Below are positions 23,762 to 31,325 of a DNA stretch of 37,371 nucleotides, piece by piece. Position 1 is the first letter of the stretch, and each line of letters starts with the position of its first letter. This DNA comes from Candidatus Methanomethylophilaceae archaeon. GTDB taxonomy: Archaea; Thermoplasmatota; Thermoplasmata; Methanomassiliicoccales; Methanomethylophilaceae. The translations under genes were made by a program, and so were the position numbers. Where the stretch lies: NCBI GenBank assembly GCA_944322255.1, contig CALUOK010000019.1, positions 1 to 37,371 on the forward strand, given 5' to 3'. The notes beneath the pieces were generated by a model that searched no databases, was not told where the DNA came from, and saw nothing but the letters and a program-made list of their open reading frames with translations.

Positions 23762-24802
23762 TCAGTTCCCACGTGTGCGCAGGATCTCGTCGACAGCATC
23801 GGCGAATGTGTACGATTCCGAGACCTGTATGGATCTGCAGCCGAGACGGCGACCGAACTCCATGTCCTTCTCATGGTCGCCGACCATGAACGACCTGGTC
23901 GGATCGATGCCGTGCTTGGCCATCGCGGCGAGGCCCATCCCGATCTCGGGCTTCCTGCAGGAGCAGTGGTCCTCGGGAGTGTGCGGGCAGTAGAAGATGT
24001 CGTCGATGCGTCCGCCGGCCGCCTCCACGGTGCGCACGAGCTTGTCGTGGATGCGTCCCAGAGTCGCCTCGTCGAAGTACCCGCGGCCTATGCCGGACTG
24101 GTTGGTTATCACAATCACTAGGAAACCTGCGTCGTTCAGCTTCCTGACGGCCTCGGGCACGAAGTCGTAGAGTTCGAACTTGTCCGGGTCGTCGCAGTAC
24201 GGGACGTCCTTCGCGATCGTGTCGTCGCGGTCGATGAACACCGCTCGCTGTCCGAACATCTCCCTCTCGACGATGCCGCACATCGTGTGGCATGCGCAGA
24301 GGTACCCCTCCTGGATGCGGGGGGTCTCCTTCGAGGGTATGATGACGGCATGGTCAGCGATCTCCCTCATACGGCCGCCGTCCCCGGTGAATGAGATGGT
24401 GACGGCGCCGCGCTCCTTGGCGGCCTCCATGGCGAGGATGACGTTCTTGGAGTTGCCGGACGTGGACATGCCGATGACCACATCGCCTTTCCTGCAGATC
24501 GCCTCGATCTGCCTCTTGAAGACGAGGTCGTAGCTGTAGTCGTTGCCGATGGCGGTGACCGGAGCGATGTTGGAGAGGCACACGCCGGGAAGCGCGGGGC
24601 GCTCGAGCATGTACCTGCCGGAGAACTCGGCGGCGATGTGCTGGGCGTCCGCGGAGGAACCTCCGTTGCCCATGAAGATGACCTGGCCACCGTTCCTGAA
24701 GGCCTCGATGAGAATGTCTGCGGCCTTCCTGATCTGTGCGGGATCGATCCTGGAGATCGTGTCTGCGCTCCTCTTCAACTCTGCTACGATGGCGTCATTC
24801 AT
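23762..24802 (-). CDS. GmhA-GmhB fusion: sedoheptulose-7-P isomerase plus heptose-bisphosphate phosphatase
   Basis: A 346-residue protein with two enzyme domains. Residues 1-185 are a SIS-fold phosphoheptose isomerase like GmhA, with GNGGSSADAQH (45-55), STSGNS (113-118), E59 in AEFSGRY and H172 in the CACHTMCGIVE helix. Residues 186-346 are a HAD phosphatase like GmhB, with the nucleophile motif DRDDT (D191, D193), ITNQSGIGRG, a zinc loop CPHTPEDHCSCRKP and MVGDHEKDM. Together they would make heptose 7-phosphate from sedoheptulose 7-phosphate and remove the 7-phosphate after kinase action. The ATG is preceded by GGAGG at seven bases and overlaps the HddA stop by eight bases, so the steps between the two domains' reactions are encoded next door. 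These enzymes are usually separate proteins. Confidence 0.88.
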   Translation of the reverse strand: MNDAIVAELKRSADTISRIDPAQIRKAADILIEAFRNGGQVIFMGNGGSSADAQHIAAEFSGRYMLERPALPGVCLSNIAPVTAIGNDYSYDLVFKRQIEAICRKGDVVIGMSTSGNSKNVILAMEAAKERGAVTISFTGDGGRMREIADHAVIIPSKETPRIQEGYLCACHTMCGIVEREMFGQRAVFIDRDDTIAKDVPYCDDPDKFELYDFVPEAVRKLNDAGFLVIVITNQSGIGRGYFDEATLGRIHDKLVRTVEAAGGRIDDIFYCPHTPEDHCSCRKPEIGMGLAAMAKHGIDPTRSFMVGDHEKDMEFGRRLGCRSIQVSESYTFADAVDEILRTRGN

Positions 24803-25811
24803 CTGTATACCTCCAAGAGATCACTCCCTCGGGTTCGAACATGTAGTCCGTGACCTTCGCGCCCATCTTGAGCAGCTCCTTCGCCACGTTGTACTTGCGG
24901 TCGTATTCGCATATGAAGTACATGAAACCTCCACCGCCCGCACCGGAGACCTTTCCGCCGATGGCGCCCTCCCTCATGGCGGCGTCGTAGAGGGCGTCGA
25001 TGTGGGGGTTGGTGATCTTGTTGGAGAACTGCTTCTTGTACATCCATGACTCGTCGAGGAGCTCTCCGGCCTTGTGGATGTCTCCCCTCTCCAGGGCCAC
25101 CGTCAGCGACTTGGCGATCTCCTTTGACCTGTCCAGCGCCTCCTCGTTCTGGCCCTTGTTGAACTTGTCCACCTGGCTCTCGATGATCTTGGCGGACTCG
25201 CGGGGGCTTCCGGTGTAGCAGAGGAGCGAGCAGTACTGGAGCTCGTTCTTCGTGTCATCGGAGATCCTCACGCGGTTGACGTTGACCCCGTGGCTCCCGA
25301 ACTGCATGAAGTTGAACCCGCCGAAGACGGCGGCGTACTGATCCTGCTTCCCGCCCTTGAGGCCGATCTCCTCGCGCTCCAGCTTGTACGCGAGCTGGGC
25401 CATCTCCATGCTCGTGAGCCTGATGTTCTGCCACTCGCACATGGCGGCGATGATGGACACGATGACCGTGGACGATCCGCCGAGACCGGAGCCCGGAGGG
25501 GCCTCCGACTGGAGGAATAGCTTGAAGCCGTCCGTGATCTCGAAATGGTTGGTGACGGCCTTGATGAGGTCCATGTTCCCGTCGAGCGGCAGGGGGCCGC
25601 CGTCGAGAGGGGCCTCGTACTTCCCGTAGTCGGTGGAATGGACGGACATAGAATGGTCGTCGGTGGGCGTGATGGTACAGTATGCGTACCTGTTGATCGT
25701 GGTGTTGAAAACGGCACCGCCCTTCTTCGAGGCGTATGGATCGACATCCGTCCCGCCTCCGGCCAGTCCTATTCTCAGAGGGGCTCTTGCTCTGTAGTGT
25801 ATCCCATCCAT
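24795..25811 (-). CDS. hddA: D-glycero-alpha-D-manno-heptose-7-phosphate kinase (GHMP family)
   Basis: A 338-residue GHMP kinase. It has the N-terminal RARAPLRIGLAGGGTDVDPY typical of HddA, the ATP loop PPGSGLGGSST (about 105-115) and the C-terminal glycine-rich GKVSGAGGGGF. It would phosphorylate heptose 7-phosphate at C1, the step between the two activities of the downstream fusion protein. HddA is the kinase of the GDP-heptose branch, in contrast to HldE of the ADP-heptose branch. The ATG at 25811 has GGTGG four bases before it. A promoter lies at 25885-25897. Related fucose and galactose kinases share the fold, but the pairing with GmhA/GmhB makes the heptose role likely. Confidence 0.87.
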   Translation of the reverse strand: MDGIHYRARAPLRIGLAGGGTDVDPYASKKGGAVFNTTINRYAYCTITPTDDHSMSVHSTDYGKYEAPLDGGPLPLDGNMDLIKAVTNHFEITDGFKLFLQSEAPPGSGLGGSSTVIVSIIAAMCEWQNIRLTSMEMAQLAYKLEREEIGLKGGKQDQYAAVFGGFNFMQFGSHGVNVNRVRISDDTKNELQYCSLLCYTGSPRESAKIIESQVDKFNKGQNEEALDRSKEIAKSLTVALERGDIHKAGELLDESWMYKKQFSNKITNPHIDALYDAAMREGAIGGKVSGAGGGGFMYFICEYDRKYNVAKELLKMGAKVTDYMFEPEGVISWRYTDE

Positions 25812-25884
25812 CTTACCACCTGGTGCGCAGGGCTGGTCACCCTACGACGTCATTGGAATCGATTGTGCGTTTTACGGGGTCCTC

Positions 25885-25898
25885 ATATATATTGGTTT
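25885..25898 (-). promoter_or_regulatory. BRE/TATA promoter of the heptose operon
   Basis: On the minus strand AACCA precedes ATATATAT, about 75-80 bp upstream of the HddA ATG. The 13 bases are identical to those of the L7Ae operon promoter. The 196-nt gap 25812-26007 otherwise shows no gene. Confidence 0.55.
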
Positions 25899-26007
25899 CA
25901 GCAGAACTCTCCAAAACCCACTGCTGGCACATTCACACGTCCGACATACGTCGAATACCTGCAAATAAAACCGTTCTGGACGAATCCAGCAGATGGATGC
26001 TCCCCAT

Positions 26008-26370
26008 TCAGAGGGCGTTGAGGGCCTTGACGTACCTCTCGGGCTTGCTGCGCTCTATGAGCTCCTCCACCTGGTCGGAGCCTCCGACGACTCCGACGTT
26101 CCCATTGGACGTGGAGAGGAGGGCGTAGGCGGACTGCCCGGACTCGGGGACGAGCTCGGCGTTGTAGACGTCCTGCAGCTTCTGGAGCCTCCCAATGGCG
26201 GTGACCGCGGCATCGTGGCTGATGACCGACAGGACCATCCTGGACTTCCCCGGGATCTCGCACTTCCCGACAACGATCGTCTCGACGTTGATCTTGTTGC
26301 GGGTAAACTCACCCATGACCCTCTGCATGACACCGAATTCGTTCTTGACTATGAGTGAGATGACGTGCAT
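26008..26370 (-). CDS. ACT-domain protein, acetolactate synthase small-subunit-like
   Basis: A 120-residue protein with an N-terminal ACT domain: HVISLIVKNEFGVMQRVMGEFTRNKINVETIVVG (read as ISLIVKNEFGVMQRV, then RNKINVETIVVG). This closely follows the regulatory subunit of acetolactate synthase (IlvN/IlvH), which senses valine. The protein is shorter than the usual 160-170 residues, and the C-terminal part (about 85-120) does not resemble the second IlvN domain. No catalytic subunit gene is adjacent. It may be a shortened regulator or an ACT protein with another partner. It ends 196 nt before the HddA start and shares its direction. Confidence 0.7.
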   Translation of the reverse strand: MHVISLIVKNEFGVMQRVMGEFTRNKINVETIVVGKCEIPGKSRMVLSVISHDAAVTAIGRLQKLQDVYNAELVPESGQSAYALLSTSNGNVGVVGGSDQVEELIERSKPERYVKALNAL

Positions 26371-26446
26371 GTTAACCGCGGCGTCATGCCCGTGGTGGAT
26401 TTAAGTTCTATCGATAGGTGCGGGAAGGGATGAACAAGCTTTACCT

Positions 26447-26481
26447 ACGTCCTCGCACATCCGGCACACAGGTGAGGACGT
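26447..26481 (+). promoter_or_regulatory. Inverted repeat covering the start site of the GT4 gene
   Basis: ACGTCCTC (26447-26454) and GAGGACGT (26474-26481) are perfect inverted repeats around 19 nt. The second arm covers sequence just before the GTG start (26480) and its first two bases, next to the GGTG ribosome-binding site (26471-26474). If transcribed, the hairpin could limit translation. Whether the transcript begins upstream of the first arm is not known. Confidence 0.4.
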
Positions 26482-27643
26482 GCGCGTTATCCTTCTGACC
26501 GACAGCTACCACCCCACGGTGGACGGAATGGTCTTCGTGGTCGATTCTGAGAAGAAATGCCTTGAGAGGCTCGGACACGAGGTGTTCATCGTCGCACCCG
26601 ACCCGGGGGAGAAGGACAGGATCGAGGGTGTCTACTACTTCAAATCCAAGTCGTTCTCGTCCTACAAGGGCTACTTCGTTCCGGTGTACCCCTCGCACAC
26701 CAAGAAGGTCTTCGAGGAGATCAGGCCCGACGTGGTCCACTCCCACGGACTGACGCTCATGGCCCTGAAGGGCTTCCTCGCCGCGCACAGGATCAAGGTG
26801 CCCTACGTCGTGACGATGGGTACCATGGTCACGGACGCCATGAAGTACTATCTCCCGATCAAACTCCCCGTCAAGACCATGGAGAAGCTCTCCTGGGTGT
26901 ACCTCAGGCAGCTGCTCAACCGCTCAGACGCCGTGGTCTCGTTCACCACTCCCATCCTGGAGGAGCTCAGCGCGGAGGGCGTGGAGCCCAGGCAGTCCAG
27001 GGTCATAACCGCGGGAGTGGACACCGACATGTTCCACCCGATGGAGGAGCCGGAGGGGCTGAGGGAGTCGATGAACCTCGTCGGCAAGAGGGTCATCATG
27101 TGCGTCGGAAGGCTCTCCTTCGAGAAACATGTGGAGGAGGTCATCCAGTCTCTGAAGTACCTGCCGGACGACATCGACCTGATCATCGACGGGGACGGCC
27201 CCGCCAGCGAGTACATAGCCCAGGTCATCAAGGACGAGCACCAGGAGGACAGGGTGCACCTGATCGGGATGGTGAAGCGCGAGGACTTGCCGAAGTACTA
27301 CACGATGGTGCAGGTCTGCGTGTCCGCATCCAGGTTCGAGACCCAGGGCCTCAGCCTCATGGAGGCCATGGCGTGCAGGGTGCCCATCGTCGTCCCCAAC
27401 GTCAGGGCGTTCAAGGAGATCATCATCGACAACGAGAACGGGTTCCTGTTCGACGGCGGCATCGAGGACATGGCCAAGCGCATAGTCGAGGCGCTGGACG
27501 CCAGCAGGGACGACCGCATCAGGGACGCCGCGATGGAGCGCGCCAAGTCGTACTCCGAGGACAGCAGCGCCAGGAAGCTCGTCGAGCTCTACGAGTCCGT
27601 GATCGAGGCGAAGAAGAAGCGCCTCGCCGAGGGCAAGTCGTGA
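26480..27643 (+). CDS. GT4-family glycosyltransferase (GT-B fold)
   Basis: A 387-residue cytoplasmic glycosyltransferase. It has an N-terminal TDSYHPTVDGM acceptor-domain start, HSHGLTLMA, a linker with ITAGVDTDMFHP, the donor-domain opening VGRLSFEKHVEEVIQS, and the E-x7-E-like nucleotide-binding region SRFETQGLSLMEAMACRVPIVV (read as SRFETQGLSLMEAMAC, with E at both ends). The start is GTG with GGTG five bases upstream. It resembles enzymes that mannosylate or glucosylate lipids, but substrate cannot be read from sequence. It is transcribed alone, converging on the glf gene; the two stop codons abut as TGATCA. Confidence 0.9.
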   Translation: MRVILLTDSYHPTVDGMVFVVDSEKKCLERLGHEVFIVAPDPGEKDRIEGVYYFKSKSFSSYKGYFVPVYPSHTKKVFEEIRPDVVHSHGLTLMALKGFLAAHRIKVPYVVTMGTMVTDAMKYYLPIKLPVKTMEKLSWVYLRQLLNRSDAVVSFTTPILEELSAEGVEPRQSRVITAGVDTDMFHPMEEPEGLRESMNLVGKRVIMCVGRLSFEKHVEEVIQSLKYLPDDIDLIIDGDGPASEYIAQVIKDEHQEDRVHLIGMVKREDLPKYYTMVQVCVSASRFETQGLSLMEAMACRVPIVVPNVRAFKEIIIDNENGFLFDGGIEDMAKRIVEALDASRDDRIRDAAMERAKSYSEDSSARKLVELYESVIEAKKKRLAEGKS

Positions 27644-28777
27644 TCACAGCGTGGCAGCCAGTTCCAGGGCGCGCCTCAGCGCCTGATCCATGTTGTAGTA
27701 CCTGAAGTCGGCGAGCCTCCCGCAGAAGGACAGGTTGTCCACGGACTCCGCCATCGACCTGTATCCCTCATACACGGCCTTGCTCTCCTCGGTCAGGACC
27801 GGATAGTACGGCTCCAGTCCCTTACCGGGCTCGTACTCCAGGGACCTCTCCAGGGCGTACACAGTGCCGTCGCCCTCCTGGACGGGCAGCTTCTTGTACT
27901 CGGTTATGCGGACGACCTCCGGGTCGGATGGGTACGCCACCACCGGCGCGGGCTGGAACGAATCCTGGTCCGAACGGCGGAACTCGAACTCCAGGGAACG
28001 GTACGGCAGCCTTCCGTGAACGAATCCGAACAGCTCGTCCAGTGCACCGGTGTACACCACATGGACGTCGGGCATGCCGTCCACCACGACCCTGCCGTCC
28101 TCGATCCGCAGACGGTCCAGGGCCTCGACCCCCAGCTCCACGGCGATGTTCGGATGGTCGAGGAGGCGGCGGAAGAAGTCGACGAAGGTGGTCCTCGGCA
28201 TGACCTGGTAGGTGTCGTCGAAGTAGCGGTCGCCGTACGACATGCGGAGCGGCACCCTCTTCAGGACGCTCGGGTCGATCTCCGCCGGGGGTATCCCCCA
28301 CTGCTTGGAGGTGTACGGGCGGTAGTCCTTCTCGAACAGGTACTCCGCGTAGCCGCGGATGACATGGTCCTCGGAACCCAGGGCCTCCACGACGGTGACG
28401 GTCTCCCTGCCCGGGTACACCTCGGCCACGCGGGCCTTGATCTCGGCCGCCTCGGCTTCCGGGAAGAACGTGTCGATGGTCGTGAAGTTGAACGGCGTCG
28501 GGGTGTACTCCCCGTCCCAGACCGCCCCGCACCTCAGTATGTACCCGTCCCACTCGGAGAACCTGCACATGTAATCGTACAGTGACTTGTCGGAGGTGTG
28601 GAACGTGTGCGGACCGTACCTCTGCACCAGGTACCCGCTCTCCGGGTCCCGGTAGTCGTACATGTTTCCGCCGATGTGGTCGCGGCGGTCCCATATGGTG
28701 ACTTCCTCCCCTCTCTCAGCCAGCTCGCGGGCGACAACGCCCCCCGACAGACCGCAACCGACTACCAGATAGCGCAT
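27644..28777 (-). CDS. glf: UDP-galactopyranose mutase
   Basis: A 377-residue flavoenzyme converting UDP-galactopyranose to UDP-galactofuranose. It has the FAD-binding N-terminus YLVVGCGLSGGVVARELAE, followed by DHIGGNMYDY and the RYGPHTFHTSD segment with the histidine typical of the family. NFTTIDTFFP, EKDYRPYTSKQWG, the VVYTGALDELFGF segment and the ITEYKKL region are also recognisable. It is the last gene of the five-gene operon, one base after the rmlC-like gene. Its presence implies galactofuranose in the surface glycan of this archaeon. Confidence 0.95.
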   Translation of the reverse strand: MRYLVVGCGLSGGVVARELAERGEEVTIWDRRDHIGGNMYDYRDPESGYLVQRYGPHTFHTSDKSLYDYMCRFSEWDGYILRCGAVWDGEYTPTPFNFTTIDTFFPEAEAAEIKARVAEVYPGRETVTVVEALGSEDHVIRGYAEYLFEKDYRPYTSKQWGIPPAEIDPSVLKRVPLRMSYGDRYFDDTYQVMPRTTFVDFFRRLLDHPNIAVELGVEALDRLRIEDGRVVVDGMPDVHVVYTGALDELFGFVHGRLPYRSLEFEFRRSDQDSFQPAPVVAYPSDPEVVRITEYKKLPVQEGDGTVYALERSLEYEPGKGLEPYYPVLTEESKAVYEGYRSMAESVDNLSFCGRLADFRYYNMDQALRRALELAATL

Positions 28778-28778
28778 G

Positions 28779-29354
28779 TCAGAAACCGCCGTACTTCTCC
28801 ATGAACTGGGAGAACGTCTGAAGGTTCTCGTCCTTCTCGGAGAGGATCACAGCGCCCTCGCCTCCGACCAGCTCCAGCGGCCAGTCCACGGCCAGGTCGG
28901 GGTCGTTCCACACGATCCCGTCGTCGTACTCCCCGTAGAACTTCTCGGCGCATTTGTACGAGACGATGGAGTCCTCGAGGACCAGGTACCCGTGGGCGCA
29001 GCCCGCCGGGACCAGGATCTCGTTGTGCCTCTCCCCCACCAGGTCGAAGGCCAGCCACTTCCTGAACGTGGGGCTGTCCCTGCGGAGGTCCACCGCCACG
29101 TCCCAGACGTGGCCCCAGATGCACCTCACCAGCTTCGGCTGCTGCATCACCCTCTGGAAATGGAGGGCGCGGACGACACCCTTGTGGCTGGTGGTGTAGA
29201 ACACCTCCGCCAGGTCGTGCCTTATCCCGTGCGCCTCGAAGACCTCCTTGGAGTAGTCCTTCGTGAAGCATCCCCTGAGGTCCTCCGCGTTGAACGGGGT
29301 CACCTCGATCAATCCCGGGATCTCAGTCTCCCTGAACTCGAACGGCTGTACCAT
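28779..29354 (-). CDS. rfbC: RmlC-like nucleotide-sugar 3,5-epimerase
   Basis: A 191-residue cupin of the dTDP-4-dehydrorhamnose 3,5-epimerase family. It has GVVRALHFQR with the catalytic histidine, DVAVDLRRDSPTFRKW, VPAGCAHGYLVLEDS and SYKCAEKFYGEYDDG, then WNDPDLAVDWPL. The active-site tyrosine of the family is in the SYKCAEKFY part. The neighbouring genes encode CDP-glucose enzymes and no RmlA, RmlB or RmlD is present. The real substrate is therefore probably CDP-4-keto-6-deoxyglucose rather than the dTDP form. It lies 3 nt after the reductase gene and 1 nt before glf. Confidence 0.85.
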   Translation of the reverse strand: MVQPFEFRETEIPGLIEVTPFNAEDLRGCFTKDYSKEVFEAHGIRHDLAEVFYTTSHKGVVRALHFQRVMQQPKLVRCIWGHVWDVAVDLRRDSPTFRKWLAFDLVGERHNEILVPAGCAHGYLVLEDSIVSYKCAEKFYGEYDDGIVWNDPDLAVDWPLELVGGEGAVILSEKDENLQTFSQFMEKYGGF

Positions 29355-29357
29355 GAT

Positions 29358-30275
29358 TCATCCCTCTGAAACAATCCAATCCCTCGTGCGCCTGCACCCC
29401 TCGGCAAAGGACACCTGCGCCCTGAACCCCGTGTCCCTCTCGGTGCCGGAGCAGTCGAACACCGACAGGGGGAGGTCCACGCCTGTGAACGGCATGTCCC
29501 CGAAGCAGAACTCCAGCCCAGGGGCGATGGCATCGTGCATCTCCATCAGGAACTCCCTCAGCGGCCTCGCCATGGAGCTCCCTATGAGGTACTCGGTGAA
29601 CGGCTGACCCCTCTCGCCTATGAGACGGAACGCGCGTGCCGCGTCGTCGATGTAGACGAAGTCGTAGTTCTGCGTCCCGGATGTGAACTGCGGCGAGACG
29701 CCGTCGATGCACTTGCGGATGGTCGTGTTCACCAGCCTTGGGCTGCGCTCCCCCGGACCGTAGGCGTTCGTGATGGCTGGCCAAACGAGCTCGGTGCCGA
29801 TCTCCGCCGCGACAGACATGCACATGATGTGGGCCGCGACCTTCCCGCACCCGTAGATGTATCCCTGCCCGGGACGGTTGCCGTCCCTGTAACCGGCGGC
29901 CATCGTCTCGTGCTCCATTATCGACCCCGAGTGGAGGAAGCGTCTGCAACCGAGCTCCTTCGAGACCCTCAGCGCGTCGACCGTCCACATAGCGTTGTCC
30001 AGCTGGAGGCGGACGTCCGCCCTCCTCGGTCCGGCCGACCCCTCCCATGCCAGGTCGTAGAACGTGTCGCATGCGCCGGACGGGATCTTGCCGACGAGGC
30101 CGCGAGCATCCCTGACATCGAAGTCGACGATGTGCAGCCCCTTCGCGTCCGGGAGGTTCGACCTGTTCCCCCTGTGGACGGCGGCGTAGACCTCCATCCC
30201 GTTGGAAAGGAGCTCCCCGACCAGGGCGCTCCCCACGAAGCCGTTGGCCCCTGTGACCACCACGGACTCCATCAT
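29358..30275 (-). CDS. SDR-family nucleotide-sugar reductase/epimerase
   Basis: A 305-residue extended short-chain dehydrogenase. It has an NAD(P)-binding GANGFVGSALVGELL at residues 9-23, the core DLAWEGSAG, a SGSIMEHE segment with the active serine and the Y-x3-K pair in YGCGKVAAH. The N-TNAYGPGERSP part is typical of sugar epimerases. In the operon after rfbF and rfbG, it is well placed to reduce a 4-keto intermediate, giving a CDP-6-deoxyhexose, as in abequose- or paratose-type synthases. No 3-deoxygenation gene is seen, so a plain 6-deoxy sugar is expected. Its ATG overlaps the rfbG stop by four bases (ATGA). The product's stereochemistry is unknown. Confidence 0.82.
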   Translation of the reverse strand: MMESVVVTGANGFVGSALVGELLSNGMEVYAAVHRGNRSNLPDAKGLHIVDFDVRDARGLVGKIPSGACDTFYDLAWEGSAGPRRADVRLQLDNAMWTVDALRVSKELGCRRFLHSGSIMEHETMAAGYRDGNRPGQGYIYGCGKVAAHIMCMSVAAEIGTELVWPAITNAYGPGERSPRLVNTTIRKCIDGVSPQFTSGTQNYDFVYIDDAARAFRLIGERGQPFTEYLIGSSMARPLREFLMEMHDAIAPGLEFCFGDMPFTGVDLPLSVFDCSGTERDTGFRAQVSFAEGCRRTRDWIVSEG

Positions 30276-31321
30276 ATCGCCTCGTACGCTTCGATCTGGT
30301 CCCTCATCACGGCGAGAGTGTCGCCGCCCGAGACCCATGCCTTGGTCCACTCCACGGTCCGGGACACCGCCTCGCGGATGTGCCACCTGGGCTCGAACCC
30401 CAGGGCCTCGCGGATACGGGTGCTGTCGAGCTTGAGGAAGTTGGCCTCGTGGGGGCCGTCGTCGTTGTTGGTGACCCATCCGGATCCGTCTCCCCAGCAT
30501 TCGCAGAACAGGTCCGCCAGCTGCCCGGTGGTGACGCAGTCCTCCGCCCGGGGGCCGACGTTGTACGCGTCCGCCAGGGACGGGTCCGCCCACTGGGCCT
30601 GGACGATCTCCAGGTAGGCGTGCAGCGGCTCCAGGACGTGCTGGTACGGACGGACCGAGTTGGGGTTGCGGAGCTCTATCGGACGTCCGGCGATGGCCGC
30701 GGCCACGCAGTCGGGGACGATCCTGTCCTTGGCGAAGTCCCCGCCGCCGATGACGTTCCCCGCCCTGGCGGTGGAGACCGCGCACCCCTCCGACAGGAAG
30801 CTCCTGCGGTAGCTGTGGGTGACGAGCTCGGAGCAGCTCTTGGAGTTGGAATACGGGTCGTATCCGTCCAGCGGATCCGACTCCGTGTAGAACTTGTCGG
30901 TCTCGATGTTGTCGTAGACCTTGTCGGTGGTGACGTTGAGGAACGACCTCGCGGTGGGATGGAGCCTCTGGCACTCCAGGATGTTGACTGTGCCCATCAC
31001 GTTGGTCTCGTACGTGTACCTGGGTTCCCTGTACCCCTCCCTGACGATGGGCTGGGCGGCCATGTGGATGACGATGTCCGGCCCGACGTCCGCGTAGTAC
31101 TCCTCGAGCCTGTCGAAGTCCCTGACATCCCCGGTCTCGGATTCCACCAGGTCGCCGATTCCGCCGATGTCGAAGAGACTCGGATCTGTGGGCGGGTCCA
31201 GGGCGTATCCGTGGACCTCCGCGCCCATGCCCTCCAGCAGGACGCACATCCAGGAGCCCTTGAACCCGGTGTGACCGGTCATCAGCACCCGCTTCCCTCT
31301 GAAGAACCCGGGGTCGAGCAT
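30272..31321 (-). CDS. rfbG: CDP-glucose 4,6-dehydratase
   Basis: A 349-residue extended SDR that removes water from CDP-glucose to make CDP-4-keto-6-deoxyglucose. The start GKRVLMTGHTGFKGSWM is diagnostic of this family. The DVRDFDRLEEYYADVGPD region, HMAAQPIVREGY, VTTDKVYDN, the Y-x3-K pair in PYSNSKSCSE, and ARAGNVIGGGDFAKDRIVPD are all as expected. It begins 4 nt after the rfbF stop in the same operon, and the pair gives a complete entry to CDP-deoxysugars. Confidence 0.95.
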   Translation of the reverse strand: MLDPGFFRGKRVLMTGHTGFKGSWMCVLLEGMGAEVHGYALDPPTDPSLFDIGGIGDLVESETGDVRDFDRLEEYYADVGPDIVIHMAAQPIVREGYREPRYTYETNVMGTVNILECQRLHPTARSFLNVTTDKVYDNIETDKFYTESDPLDGYDPYSNSKSCSELVTHSYRRSFLSEGCAVSTARAGNVIGGGDFAKDRIVPDCVAAAIAGRPIELRNPNSVRPYQHVLEPLHAYLEIVQAQWADPSLADAYNVGPRAEDCVTTGQLADLFCECWGDGSGWVTNNDDGPHEANFLKLDSTRIREALGFEPRWHIREAVSRTVEWTKAWVSGGDTLAVMRDQIEAYEAI

Positions 31322-31325
31322 GTGC

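Noticed and set aside
28779-29354. Evidence for a dTDP-rhamnose pathway
   Set aside because: The RmlC-like gene alone does not show it; the operon has the CDP-glucose enzymes and none of rmlA, rmlB or rmlD.
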